A stretch of DNA of 64,000 bases from Flavobacterium sp. BFFFF1. GTDB lineage: Bacteria; Bacteroidota; Bacteroidia; Flavobacteriales; Flavobacteriaceae. The stretch spans positions 163,851 through 227,850 of the forward strand of contig NZ_NKJE01000001.1 of NCBI RefSeq assembly GCF_002256285.1, in the 5' to 3' direction. Below are positions 18,162 through 28,003 of the stretch, in pieces. The notes below the pieces were generated by a model. It searched no databases and had not been told where the DNA came from. It saw only the letters and a list, made by a program, of their open reading frames with translations. The translations under genes and the position numbers were made by a program. Every line of letters starts with the position of its first letter. The stretch's first letter is position 1.

Positions 18162-20996
18162 ATGTCACAAAAACGCCTTTTCCTGCTCGATGCGTATGCG
18201 CTTATTTTCCGCGGATATTACGCTTTTATAAAAAACCCACGGATTAATTCAAAAGGCATGGATACTTCAGCAATCATGGGTTTTATGAACTCGTTGCTCG
18301 ACGTCATCAAACGTGAAAAACCGGATCATCTTGCCGTGGCATTTGACAAAGACGGAAGCCATGCGCGCACAGAAATGTATACCGCATACAAAGCAAACCG
18401 CGATGAAACACCGGAAGCGATAAGGCTCGCCATTCCATACATCCATGATCTACTGCGCGCCATGCATATCCCAATCATCGAATTGGCGGGATGCGAGGCG
18501 GACGATCTTATAGGAACCATCGCAAAACAGGCAGAAAAACAAAATTACCAGGTCTTTATGGTGACGCCGGATAAGGATTTTGCGCAGCTTGTTTCGGAGA
18601 ATATTTTCATATACAAACCTGCCCGAATGGGAAATGGCATCGAAATATGGGGTATTCCTGAAGTGCAGGAACGCTTCCAGGTGGAGCGCCCTGAGCAGGT
18701 TATTGACTTTCTTGGGATGATGGGCGATGCTGTAGACAATATTCCAGGACTTCCGGGCGTGGGTGAAGTGACCGCCAAAAAGTTGCTTAAGGAATTCGGG
18801 TCGATGGAAAACCTGCTCGAAAACACAGACAAGCTGAAGGGAAAAATGAAAGAGAACATTGAAGCCAATAAGGCTTTAGGCCTTCTGTCCAAACAGCTTG
18901 CGACGATTCTATGCGACTGCGACGTGCAGTTTAATGAAGACGATTACGAATTGACCAAGCCCGATGCAGAGAAAGTGGAAGAACTATTCCGCGAGCTTGA
19001 ATTCCGACGGATGGCCGAGCAGTTCAACAACCTCTTTTTTACCGAACAAAAAACGTACTCCAACATCGAGACGCAGGGATTGTCGCCTACCAGGACAATC
19101 GTGAAAAACGAACAGCAATTTGACTTATTTGCACCGGAACCCTCAGGCGATGAGACGGCTCAGGGAAATAACAGCTACTATAAAACGCTTGAAAACACAG
19201 ACCATCATTATCAGCTTGTCGAGACAGACATGGCCATAAAACTGCTGGTCCAGAACCTGCTAAAGCAACCGGCTGTGAGTTTCGATACCGAAACCACCGG
19301 AATTGACGCACTGAATGCCGAACTTGTGGGACTGTCTTTCTCATGGGAAAAAGGCAAGGGATTTTATATTCCTGTCCCTGAAAACCGCGAAGCTGCTCAA
19401 ACATTGGTCAATAAATTTGACGCGTTCTGGAACGCTGAAACCATCGAAAAAATCGGCCAGAACCTCAAATACGACCTCAAGGTTTTGTCAAATTACGGTG
19501 TTAGCGTCAAAGGCAAATTGTTTGATACGATGATCGCACATTATCTGATCAATCCCGATATGCGCCACAACATGGACATATTGTCGGAAACTTACCTGCA
19601 ATACACGCCAAAATCCATTGAAGATTTAATCGGTAAAAAAGGGAAAAACCAAAAATCGATGCGTGATGTCGCCTTAGACGATATTAAGGAATATGCTGCG
19701 GAGGATGCCGATGTCACGCTGCAGCTGAAAGAGCATTTTGCACCGATATTAGACCAGACCGAAACACGCAAACTTTTTGACGAAATCGAAATTCCGCTGG
19801 TGCCTGTTTTGGCAGCGATGGAAACCGAAGGCGTCCGCTTGGATACTGATTTTCTAAAGACACTCTCTGGCGAACTGGACAATGATATTAAAATTTTTGA
19901 AAGCCGGATCTACGAGGCTGCGGGGGAAAAGTTCAACCTCGCTTCGCCAAAGCAGCTCGGCGAAATCCTGTTTGATAAAATGAAAATCGGCGAAGGAAAG
20001 CAGAAAAAAACCAAAACCGGCCAATATGCGACAGGTGAGGAAGTATTGTCATATTTAGCATTGTCAAGCCCGTTTGTACAGGATATTTTGGACTGGAGAC
20101 AACTGGTGAAACTGCAAAGCACTTACGTTACCGCACTACCCACACAGGTATCGTCCAAAACCGGTCGCGTACATACCGATTATATGCAGGCTGTCGCTGC
20201 GACGGGACGCCTTAGCTCCAATAATCCCAATTTACAAAACATTCCCATCCGGACGGAACGCGGAAGACAAATCCGTAAGGCGTTTATTCCGAGAGATGAA
20301 AACCACACCTTGCTGTCTGCGGATTATTCGCAAATCGAATTGCGCATCATTGCCGCTTTGAGTGGCGAAGAGAACATGATACGCTCTTTCCGGAACGGCG
20401 AAGACATCCACGCGTCAACCGCGTCAAAAGTATTCAATGTGTTGCTGGACGAAGTCACCCGCGAACAACGAAGCCATGCCAAGACCGTAAATTTCGGAAT
20501 TATTTACGGGGTTTCGGCGTTCGGTTTAAGCAACCAGACGTCGTTAACACGCAGTGAATCCAAAGACCTCATCGATGCATACTATCAAACCTACCCAAGG
20601 CTTCGAAGTTATATCAATGAGCAAATCGAAACGGCACGCGAGCAGGGATTTGTGCAAACCATTTTAGGAAGAAGGCGCTATTTAAAAGACATCAATTCAG
20701 CCAACGCAGTGGTGCGCGGTGCTGCAGAACGAAATGCGGTGAATGCTCCGATACAGGGAAGCGCCGCCGACATCATAAAAATTGCGATGATCAACATCCA
20801 CCGAAAGCTGGTTTCTGAAAACTGGAAAAGCAAAATGCTGTTGCAGGTACATGATGAGCTGGTGTTTGACGTACACAATTCAGAGTTGGAAAGAATCCAG
20901 CCGATGATTAAATTTGAAATGGAAAACGCCTTTAAACTCGAAGTCCCACTGGAAGTAGACCTCGGAATGGGCAAAGACTGGCTTGAGGCACATTAA
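18162..20996 (+). CDS. polA: DNA polymerase I
   Basis: 944 aa with all three Pol I activities visible. The 5' nuclease domain (about 1-290) starts LFLLDAYALIFRGYYAF and has the helix-hairpin-helix GLPGVGEVTAKKLL. The 3'-5' exonuclease (about 350-540) keeps its metal ligands: FDTETTG, NLKYDLKVL and YAAEDADVTLQL, so proofreading is probably active. The polymerase domain has motif A DYSQIELRI, motif B with the RSHAKTVNFGIIYG helix, and motif C VHDELVFDV. It repairs gaps and removes RNA primers. A serine hydrolase gene starts 11 bp after it. Confidence 0.98.
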   Translation: MSQKRLFLLDAYALIFRGYYAFIKNPRINSKGMDTSAIMGFMNSLLDVIKREKPDHLAVAFDKDGSHARTEMYTAYKANRDETPEAIRLAIPYIHDLLRAMHIPIIELAGCEADDLIGTIAKQAEKQNYQVFMVTPDKDFAQLVSENIFIYKPARMGNGIEIWGIPEVQERFQVERPEQVIDFLGMMGDAVDNIPGLPGVGEVTAKKLLKEFGSMENLLENTDKLKGKMKENIEANKALGLLSKQLATILCDCDVQFNEDDYELTKPDAEKVEELFRELEFRRMAEQFNNLFFTEQKTYSNIETQGLSPTRTIVKNEQQFDLFAPEPSGDETAQGNNSYYKTLENTDHHYQLVETDMAIKLLVQNLLKQPAVSFDTETTGIDALNAELVGLSFSWEKGKGFYIPVPENREAAQTLVNKFDAFWNAETIEKIGQNLKYDLKVLSNYGVSVKGKLFDTMIAHYLINPDMRHNMDILSETYLQYTPKSIEDLIGKKGKNQKSMRDVALDDIKEYAAEDADVTLQLKEHFAPILDQTETRKLFDEIEIPLVPVLAAMETEGVRLDTDFLKTLSGELDNDIKIFESRIYEAAGEKFNLASPKQLGEILFDKMKIGEGKQKKTKTGQYATGEEVLSYLALSSPFVQDILDWRQLVKLQSTYVTALPTQVSSKTGRVHTDYMQAVAATGRLSSNNPNLQNIPIRTERGRQIRKAFIPRDENHTLLSADYSQIELRIIAALSGEENMIRSFRNGEDIHASTASKVFNVLLDEVTREQRSHAKTVNFGIIYGVSAFGLSNQTSLTRSESKDLIDAYYQTYPRLRSYINEQIETAREQGFVQTILGRRRYLKDINSANAVVRGAAERNAVNAPIQGSAADIIKIAMINIHRKLVSENWKSKMLLQVHDELVFDVHNSELERIQPMIKFEMENAFKLEVPLEVDLGMGKDWLEAH

Positions 20997-21007
20997 TTTA
21001 TAAAACG

Positions 21008-22327
21008 ATGAGAAAAATTACCCTTCTGTTCCTGATCTGCCTTTCGGTAAAAATGAACGCGCAGCAAACCGACAAATACAAAAAACTGGACAGCCTTTTG
21101 CACTACCTGTCTGAGAACAACAAATTCATGGGCTCGGTGACGCTTCGGGAAAAAGATAAGATTGTCTTTAGCCATGCCTATGGGTTTTCCGATTTTGACC
21201 ACAATGTAAAAGCGTTTCCAAAGACCAAATATAAAATCGGATCCATCACGAAGATGTTCACCGCATCAATTATTTTTCAGCTCATCGAAGCAAACATATT
21301 AAAACTGGATACCAAAATCTCAAAGTACTTTCCGGAAATTAAAAACGCCGAAAAAATTACGATTGCCGATCTGTTGGGGCACCGTAGCGGTATTTTCAAT
21401 TTTACCAATGACCCCGATTTCGCGATTTTTTCAGAAATCCCACAAACCCGTGAATCGATGGTGAAAAGGATCGCCGCGTATGAGCCTGTTTTTGAGCCGA
21501 ATTCAAAATCGGATTACAGCAATTCAAACTACCTGCTCCTGGGCTATATCATCGAAACAATTACCAAAAAAAGCTATCCTGAGAATGTAACGGAACGCAT
21601 CGTCAAAAAGATTGGGCTCAGTGACACCAAATATTACGGAAAAATTGACGCGTCAAACAACGAAGCATTTTCGTATGCATACGACGGAAAAACATGGGAA
21701 AAGCGGGAGGAATGGCAGGAATCCGTCGCTTACGCAGCGGGCGCACTGCAGTCAACTACGGACGATTTAACGGTGTTCGTACGCGCTTTGTTCGAAGGAA
21801 AACTAATCAATAAAACTTCGCTCTCTGCCATGACTACCATCACCGACGGCTATGGAAAAGGCATCTTTACCTTCCCATTCTTCGCCAAAACGTTTTACGG
21901 ACACACCGGCGGTATAGAAGGATTTTCATCGATGCTGGGATACAATCAGGAAGATGGCCTGGCATATGCCATGACCGTAAATGGTGCCAACTATGATACG
22001 AACCAGATTGCCATTTATGTCCTGAGCAGTTACTATGGGACGGCTTTCAAATGGCCGGAATTTAAAACCGTAGCGGTGGACGAAAAGAAACTTCAAAGCT
22101 ACGCAGGAATCTATGCCACTGATAAAATGCCTATAAAGATCACCATTGCCTACAATAATGGCGGTCTTACAGCACAGGCAACCGGTCAGAGTGCCTTTCC
22201 ATTAACGGCAGAAAGTGAAACCGATTTCACGTTTGAACCAGCGGGCATCACCATCAGTTTTTCGGAGAACGCCTTTAAAATAATTCAGGGCGGCATGACA
22301 ACCGACTTTAAAAAGGATCAGGAGTAG
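21008..22327 (+). CDS. Exported serine hydrolase (class C beta-lactamase/D-Ala-D-Ala peptidase-like)
   Basis: 439 aa. Signal peptide with NAQQ cleavage near residue 18. The SxxK motif is SITK at 79-82, the YxN motif is YSN at 170-172, and the KTG-like motif is HTGG near 304. These are the catalytic residues of the beta-lactamase/PBP-like (Pfam PF00144) family. The last ~100 residues form a lipocalin-like extension often seen in this group (Y-A-G-I-Y start). Probable periplasmic esterase or peptidase; true beta-lactamase activity is unlikely to be its main role. It starts 11 bp after polA and may be co-transcribed. Confidence 0.88.
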   Translation: MRKITLLFLICLSVKMNAQQTDKYKKLDSLLHYLSENNKFMGSVTLREKDKIVFSHAYGFSDFDHNVKAFPKTKYKIGSITKMFTASIIFQLIEANILKLDTKISKYFPEIKNAEKITIADLLGHRSGIFNFTNDPDFAIFSEIPQTRESMVKRIAAYEPVFEPNSKSDYSNSNYLLLGYIIETITKKSYPENVTERIVKKIGLSDTKYYGKIDASNNEAFSYAYDGKTWEKREEWQESVAYAAGALQSTTDDLTVFVRALFEGKLINKTSLSAMTTITDGYGKGIFTFPFFAKTFYGHTGGIEGFSSMLGYNQEDGLAYAMTVNGANYDTNQIAIYVLSSYYGTAFKWPEFKTVAVDEKKLQSYAGIYATDKMPIKITIAYNNGGLTAQATGQSAFPLTAESETDFTFEPAGITISFSENAFKIIQGGMTTDFKKDQE

Positions 22328-22410
22328 CAAATTCAAATCTAAAAGCTTAGTTTTAACGCAACCTTAACTTAAAGCGGGCATCAGGTATGTAACCAGAAAA
22401 CACAACGAAA

Positions 22411-23313
22411 TTGGAGTCTTTAAAAACAATATTGTATTTCTCTTTATTTAAATACCCGCTGAAGCTGGAAGAGATTTGCCGTTTTTCGATTTCCAAGGAC
22501 TGCCCTAAAATTGAAACCGAACTTCGTGATCTCGTCGCCAAAAAAGTAATTTTCCAGATTGAGGATTATTATTATCCGGAATATGATCCAAGCTGCCTTG
22601 AAAAAAGGAAGAACGGCAATAAAATGGCCGCCGACGCCTTGCTGAAAGCGAAAGAACGTGCCCGTTTAATTTCAAAATTCCCTTTCGTGGAAGCTGTGGG
22701 CGTGTCCGGATCACTCTCAAAAGGCTACTACGATAACGACAGCGACATTGATTTTTTTGTGATTACAAAGCCCGGAAAACTTTGGCTTTCCCGCACATTT
22801 TTGATGCTCTATAAAAAAATATTCCTCTTGAATTCGAGAAAATATTTTTGCATTAACTATTTTATGTCTTCTTCAAGCCTTGAAATCGAGGAGAAAAACC
22901 GTTTTACGGCAACCGAGATTAAAACGCTACTTCCCTTTGAAGGCAGGGAGGTATTTGAAGAATTTTACAATAAAAACGAATGGGTATCCCATTTGTTAGG
23001 ACAACACGACCCAAAACTTGAAGATATTGGCGTGATTGAAAAACCATCAGGTGTAAAGGCGCTTGAAGCAGCACTTAGCACTAAATTTGGCGAATTTCTG
23101 GACGTTGTATTTAAAAAAACAACGGTGGCATTTTGGAAATTAAAGTTTCGACAAATGCACACTGAAGATTTTAAAGTCGCATTGAAATCCACTAAAAATA
23201 TTTCAAAACACCATCCGCTCAATTTTCAGAAAAAAGTGATTGGTGCACTGAATGAAAAATACGAAGAGATCAGAATCAACCATAACATCGAATTACAACG
23301 CGAGTATGTCTGA
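22411..23313 (+). CDS. wHTH-nucleotidyltransferase protein at the head of the radical SAM cluster
   Basis: 300 aa from a TTG codon at 22411; no ATG or GTG lies suitably close, and the reading SLKTILYFSLFKYPL right after it looks like a proper start. Residues 1-60 look like a winged helix. Residues 95-120 hold the Pol-beta nucleotidyltransferase signature: GS at 100-101, then D112 and D114 (GSLSKG...DSDID). A third acidic residue is not obvious. No signal peptide. The last 8 bases overlap the start of the next gene, so it is translationally coupled to the first radical SAM enzyme. Substrate unknown: it may nucleotidylate a sugar, lipid or protein. Confidence 0.75.
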   Translation: MESLKTILYFSLFKYPLKLEEICRFSISKDCPKIETELRDLVAKKVIFQIEDYYYPEYDPSCLEKRKNGNKMAADALLKAKERARLISKFPFVEAVGVSGSLSKGYYDNDSDIDFFVITKPGKLWLSRTFLMLYKKIFLLNSRKYFCINYFMSSSSLEIEEKNRFTATEIKTLLPFEGREVFEEFYNKNEWVSHLLGQHDPKLEDIGVIEKPSGVKALEAALSTKFGEFLDVVFKKTTVAFWKLKFRQMHTEDFKVALKSTKNISKHHPLNFQKKVIGALNEKYEEIRINHNIELQREYV

Positions 23314-24775
23314 TATTCTTTTTTCACATTCCTATTTCTACCGCCGCGATCCGAAACAATGGAAGAATAAAACGCCTTTTCCTCCGTTGGGCACGCTCTA
23401 TGCGGCCGCACTCATGCGCGAAAATGGCTATAAAGTCAATTTGTTCGATACCTGCCTGGTCCATGATCCGCTTGACATTACTCCGGTAATGAAATTATTG
23501 ACCCCTAAATACTTCGTTATTTATGACGATGGCTTTAATTATCTTACCAAAATGTGCCTGACAACCATGCGCGAGGCTTGTTTTGAAATGATCCGCATCG
23601 GTAAAAGCAATGGCGCTACAATCATCGTCAGCAGTTCTGATGCCACCGACCACGCCGAAAAATATCTATTGCAAGGTGCTGACTATATCATCCAGGGCGA
23701 AGGCGAGTTTACGCTGCTGGAATTGATCAATACCCTGGAACGCAACCAGGCGCCCGAAGAAGTCGCTGGAATCGCCTATTTAAGAAACAACGAATACTGC
23801 GTGAATGCGAAGCGGCCGGTTTTACAAGATCTTGATGCACTGCCGCTGCCCGCATGGGACCTGGTTGAAATGAACGATTACAAAATTATCTGGAGCCAGA
23901 GTAATCAGGAGTTTACATTAAATATTGCCACGACGCGGGGTTGTCCTTACAAGTGCAATTGGTGCGCCAAACCGATTTATGGCAACCGCTACAATTCACA
24001 TTCCCCGGAATACGTTGCGAATCATTTAGAATTTCTCCGACAGTCATTCGGCGTGAAAAGGTTCTGGATGTGTGATGATATCTTTGGCTTAAAACCGAAT
24101 TGGGTACAGCAATTCAATGTCGCGTTAAAAAGTAAAAAACTCAATATCCGTTATTACATCCAAAGCCGCGTCGATTTGCTTTTAAAGGAAGACACCATCG
24201 ATGCATTGGCAGAGTCCGGACTCGAAGAGGTTTGGGTGGGTGCGGAAAGTGCTTCCCAAAAAATTCTCGATGCCATGGACAAAGGTACCACGGTCGAACA
24301 GATTTATGACGCTACAAAATTGCTTAAAAGTAAAGACATTCGGGTGGCCTTTTTTCTGCAATTCGGTTATCCCGGTGAAAACGCACAGGATATCGAGGAT
24401 ACCATTGCAATGGTTAAGGAATTGATGCCGGATAATATCGGTATTTCGGTTTCTTATCCTTTGCCCGGGACACCATTTTTCGAAAAGGTAAAATTGGAAC
24501 TGACCCAAAAAGCAAACTGGGAAAATTCCGATGACCTGGAAATGATGTTCAACGGCACCTACAAATCAAAATACTATAAAAAGTTGCAACGTTTTGTGCA
24601 CAAGGAGTATCGAAAGACACAAGGCCTGCATAACCTGAAAACAATCGCTGTCAATCCGCTGCAGGTCTCAGTAAAGAAAATCATATCCATTATGAAGCTG
24701 GGATATTATGTCCCAGGATCCTACGTTAACCGGATAAGCCTAAAAAAACTGCAAAGTGAAAACCGGATTCGATAG
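23306..24775 (+). CDS. B12-binding-domain radical SAM protein (BchE-like), first copy
   Basis: 489 aa from the ATG at 23306 inside the end of the previous gene. Residues 1-175 form a cobalamin-binding-like Rossmann domain with PFPPLGTLYAAALMRENG. The canonical DxHxxG cobalamin ligand is not visible, as in many BchE-like relatives. The radical SAM domain follows with the 4Fe-4S cysteines C213, C217, C220 (GCPYKCNWC) and a downstream GAES motif. These enzymes use SAM cleavage to methylate or cyclise unactivated carbons. It is clearly paralogous to the protein at 25535, and overlaps the methyltransferase gene behind it by 20 bp. Confidence 0.85.
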   Translation: MSDILFSHSYFYRRDPKQWKNKTPFPPLGTLYAAALMRENGYKVNLFDTCLVHDPLDITPVMKLLTPKYFVIYDDGFNYLTKMCLTTMREACFEMIRIGKSNGATIIVSSSDATDHAEKYLLQGADYIIQGEGEFTLLELINTLERNQAPEEVAGIAYLRNNEYCVNAKRPVLQDLDALPLPAWDLVEMNDYKIIWSQSNQEFTLNIATTRGCPYKCNWCAKPIYGNRYNSHSPEYVANHLEFLRQSFGVKRFWMCDDIFGLKPNWVQQFNVALKSKKLNIRYYIQSRVDLLLKEDTIDALAESGLEEVWVGAESASQKILDAMDKGTTVEQIYDATKLLKSKDIRVAFFLQFGYPGENAQDIEDTIAMVKELMPDNIGISVSYPLPGTPFFEKVKLELTQKANWENSDDLEMMFNGTYKSKYYKKLQRFVHKEYRKTQGLHNLKTIAVNPLQVSVKKIISIMKLGYYVPGSYVNRISLKKLQSENRIR

Positions 24776-25538
24776 TGCCGCCGAATCATACGATGACACT
24801 TTTACGAACACGTCTATCGGAATTTTACAGCGTAAAGCCGTCCATGCCGTTTTATCTGATCTTTTTGAAATTCGAAAACCGGAAAAAGTACTGGAAATTA
24901 ACTGTGGTACCGGAACTGACGCACTCTGGCTGGCCGATCAGGGATTTAAAGTTATCGCTACGGACATTTCCGAACGAATGATTGAAATGGCAAAAGCTAA
25001 AGATAAATGCAACAGTGTTCATTTCGAAGTGGCCGGCTTTGATACTTTAGCGGAAAAATTTTATGGACGCCAATTTGAACTGATTTTTTCGAATTTCGGC
25101 GGACTGAATTGTCTTACCAAAAAAGAATTGGGATTTTTTTTCGAAGATCTCGGTAAAATCACCCCGCCAAACGCAGTTTTAGCGTTGGTCGTTATGCCTA
25201 AAAATACGCTTTGGGAACGGTTCTATTTTTTTGCCAAAGGGCAGTGGAGCGAAATCCAGCGCCGGAAAAAGGAGTTTGCGATTGCTGATGTTAACGGCGA
25301 AAAAATCGTGACTTTTTACCATAATCCAAACGAAATTGTGAGACTGGCAAAACCAGCATTCAAACTAAACCGCGTTTATCCAATAGGCTTTTTTGTACCG
25401 CCCTCTTATCTAGAACCCGTTTTCATGAAACATCCAAATATATTGGCTAGCTTGGGAAAACTGGAACGCAAAATCAGGAAGATCAGTTGGCTCGCACGTT
25501 TTTCAGACCATTACTGTATAATACTCGGGAAAGAATGA
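24756..25538 (+). CDS. Class I SAM-dependent methyltransferase
   Basis: 260 aa from a GTG codon at 24756, 20 bp before the previous stop. SAM-binding motif I is VLEINCGTGTD at 45-55, followed by VIATDIS with the acidic residue that binds ribose. The remainder is consistent with a small-molecule methyltransferase of the UbiE/Methyltransf_25 kind. It sits between two BchE-like radical SAM genes and overlaps both (ATGA overlap with the next), so the three products are likely made in fixed ratio. Confidence 0.85.
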   Translation: MKTGFDSAAESYDDTFTNTSIGILQRKAVHAVLSDLFEIRKPEKVLEINCGTGTDALWLADQGFKVIATDISERMIEMAKAKDKCNSVHFEVAGFDTLAEKFYGRQFELIFSNFGGLNCLTKKELGFFFEDLGKITPPNAVLALVVMPKNTLWERFYFFAKGQWSEIQRRKKEFAIADVNGEKIVTFYHNPNEIVRLAKPAFKLNRVYPIGFFVPPSYLEPVFMKHPNILASLGKLERKIRKISWLARFSDHYCIILGKE

Positions 25539-26911
25539 GCATACTCCTGACACATGGTTATTATTTGTCTTCTGATCCAAAAGAACAACGGATCATGAAG
25601 CCATACCCACCGTTGGGCTTGCTTTACATTTCCGGTTACCTCAACAGCAAAGGCGTGGCAAATCATGTTTTTGACAGTACGTTTAGTTCGCAATCGGAGC
25701 AACTTTCGTTTATTCTGGACAAGAAACCAGAAATCGTCGCCATTTATACGAATTTGATGACGAAGATTGAAGTCATCAGGTTAATTAAAGAACTTAAATC
25801 ACCGCGTTTTAATTCCCTAAAAATTGTTCTTGGAGGTCCGGATGTGACCTACAACATTGAGAATTACTTAAATGAAGGGGCAGATTTCCTGATCATCGGC
25901 GAAGGTGAGGAAACTACATTTGAATTGTATCATGCCATCACCGGCAATACTGCTTTGGCAGATGTAAACGGCATCGCTTTTATCGAAAACGGGGCTATTG
26001 TCAAAACCGCTGCGCGCACCAAATTTCGCGAACTTGATGATTTGCCGCTGCCAAACCGCGACGCCATCCCAAATGAAAAATACCTGGACACGTGGAAAAA
26101 AAACCACGGGGAAAGTTCGATGACCATCTCCACCCAACGCGGCTGCCCCTACACCTGTAAATGGTGCAGCACCGCAGTATATGGGCAAAGCTATCGCAGA
26201 AGGCCTGCACAACTTGTAGCTGCTGAAATGAAAATGCTCAAGGAAAAATACAACCCCGACGCCATTTGGTTTGTCGACGATGTGTTTACCATCAGTCATA
26301 AATGGCTGACGGCTTTTCATGAAGAGGTAGTGAAACAAGGTGCGCAAATTCGGTTCGAATGCATCACCCGTGCAGAAAGGCTCAACGAAGAGATTTTAAA
26401 ACTGTTGAAAGAAGCGGGCTGTTTCCGGATCTGGATTGGGGCTGAAAGTGGCTCACAGAAAATCATCGACGCCATGGACCGTCGCGTTGATGTAAATCAT
26501 GTAAAGAAAATGATTCAGGATACCAATGCGCTCGGAATTGAAACAGGAACCTTCATCATGGTAGGTTATCCGGGAGAAACCGAGGGCGATATTACCGAGA
26601 CGATCCAATATCTGAAAGAAGCAAATCCGACACATTATACCATTACGATTGCCTACCCGATTAAAGGTACTTCATTGTATGACGAAATCGAAAAAGACAT
26701 CACCACTGCGCCTGATTGGTCAACGTCGACAGACAGACAGATTGATTTCAAAAGGGAATATTCAAGAAAGTACTACGACTATGCGGTGTCGAAAGTAGTT
26801 AACGAAGTGGAATACCATCGGGAATACATCAGGAATAAATTATCAGTAAAAGCACTGAAACACAAGGCCAAATCGGTAATGGCCGGAACGCTTATGAAAT
26901 TAAAAAAATAG
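25535..26911 (+). CDS. B12-binding-domain radical SAM protein (BchE-like), second copy
   Basis: 458 aa from the ATG at 25535 (ATGA overlap with the methyltransferase stop). Same layout as the protein at 23306: PYPPLGLLYISGYL, a GGPD turn in the cobalamin-like domain, GADFLIIGEGEETT, then cluster cysteines C204, C208, C211 (GCPYTCKWC) and WIGAESGS. No DxHxxG. Both start with a HGYYLSSDPK / HSYFYRRDPK type segment, so they arose by duplication and probably act on related substrates or successive positions. Confidence 0.85.
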   Translation: MSILLTHGYYLSSDPKEQRIMKPYPPLGLLYISGYLNSKGVANHVFDSTFSSQSEQLSFILDKKPEIVAIYTNLMTKIEVIRLIKELKSPRFNSLKIVLGGPDVTYNIENYLNEGADFLIIGEGEETTFELYHAITGNTALADVNGIAFIENGAIVKTAARTKFRELDDLPLPNRDAIPNEKYLDTWKKNHGESSMTISTQRGCPYTCKWCSTAVYGQSYRRRPAQLVAAEMKMLKEKYNPDAIWFVDDVFTISHKWLTAFHEEVVKQGAQIRFECITRAERLNEEILKLLKEAGCFRIWIGAESGSQKIIDAMDRRVDVNHVKKMIQDTNALGIETGTFIMVGYPGETEGDITETIQYLKEANPTHYTITIAYPIKGTSLYDEIEKDITTAPDWSTSTDRQIDFKREYSRKYYDYAVSKVVNEVEYHREYIRNKLSVKALKHKAKSVMAGTLMKLKK

Positions 26912-27083
26912 AGTGGATGGGTTACAAGGGTTAAAATTGCGTATTTTGTATGCTCAGTCAATTTAACTCAGGCTTCTGAAGCAACGCATTCTGATTCCTG
27001 GATCGTAGGGTATCAGACCTTCAGTCCACCTTCCGTTGGAACGACATAATTTACTTGGTCATCTATGATAATCTTAAGGAACA

Positions 27084-27971
27084 ATGCTTAACCTGTTAAG
27101 CTTTTTCAGTGCAAAATACCCTGAATACGTTCAGGTTCCCCTCGAAAAGATTCCGGGCAACGAAGGATATGTGAAAATTCAGGGGAATGATCAGCCTGTG
27201 ACCCTATTTAACGTACTCTATGAACCGCAACTCATTGGTCTGACGTTTTCGGACAATAATTTTACAAGCACCGAAATTGAGGGCGTTTCCAATCTCAGTC
27301 TTGGAGAAAACGCTATTTGCCTAAAAATTAGTTTTGAGTCTACGATTAAAATTCCCTCTGGGAATACCTTTTTATACCGTGTAAACAATGCGGATCTGGA
27401 TATCCGATTTTGGAAACGGAAATATTTACAGCGCTTTTACAAAAGAGCGGTTGCCAAAAACAATTTTGTAATTGACGTATTCGATTTTGGCGTTTTCCTG
27501 AAAATAACTTCCTTTTTCTATTACCCAAAACCTGTTTTCCTTGTCAGCACTAAGGACAAGGAGGGAAAGAATACGTTTCCGGTGGACACCTGCAGGAAAG
27601 TCGGGAACTACTATATTTTTGGAGCAAGGAAGTCAAACAGGATTATAAACAAGGCGGTTGTTGGTGATGAGATTGTTATTGGAAGTTCTGATTTTACCCA
27701 GAGGGAGTTAATTTACCAGCTGGGAAAATACAGTTCCGGAAAAAATGAAATTCCGTCTTCGGCAGATGGTCAAACCGGTATTTTTGTCCCATCAACGGTA
27801 GCTTCGTATGAAGTTGCGGAAATACATCAGATTATTGCTTATAAAAACCAAAACGTTTACATTGCCAAAGTAACTTCGGGAATCATGAAGTTATCCGATA
27901 ATCCAATGTTAGCACACATCCATAAATTTTGGCTTATTGAAGGGAAAATCAGAAGCCGCTACCGTTTGTGA
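27084..27971 (+). CDS. Unrecognised protein with a flavin-reductase-like C-terminal half
   Basis: 295 aa. Residues 1-135 match nothing I know. From about 165 the pattern VFLVSTKDKEGKNTFPVD...GNYYIFGARKSNRIINKAVVGDEIVIG resembles the split-barrel FMN-binding fold of flavin reductases (a V-x-T-x-D-x-x-G-x-x-N start and a late valine-rich strand). No signal peptide or membrane segment. It may supply reduced flavin or act on the pathway intermediate. It follows a 172-bp gap after the second radical SAM gene. Fold assignment is by eye and uncertain. Confidence 0.5.
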   Translation: MLNLLSFFSAKYPEYVQVPLEKIPGNEGYVKIQGNDQPVTLFNVLYEPQLIGLTFSDNNFTSTEIEGVSNLSLGENAICLKISFESTIKIPSGNTFLYRVNNADLDIRFWKRKYLQRFYKRAVAKNNFVIDVFDFGVFLKITSFFYYPKPVFLVSTKDKEGKNTFPVDTCRKVGNYYIFGARKSNRIINKAVVGDEIVIGSSDFTQRELIYQLGKYSSGKNEIPSSADGQTGIFVPSTVASYEVAEIHQIIAYKNQNVYIAKVTSGIMKLSDNPMLAHIHKFWLIEGKIRSRYRL

Positions 27972-28003
27972 CTTCGTAAAAATGACACTTAAAAACTTAT
28001 ACC

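Noticed and set aside
21008-22327. True antibiotic-resistance beta-lactamase
   Set aside because: SxxK and YxN are present, but the family is broad and mostly esterases or peptidases; the lipocalin-like tail and context next to polA give no resistance signal.
23252-23305. Upstream extension of the first radical SAM gene
   Set aside because: The extra 18 residues overlap the nucleotidyltransferase gene and do not resemble the family start; the ATG at 23306 matches its paralogue.
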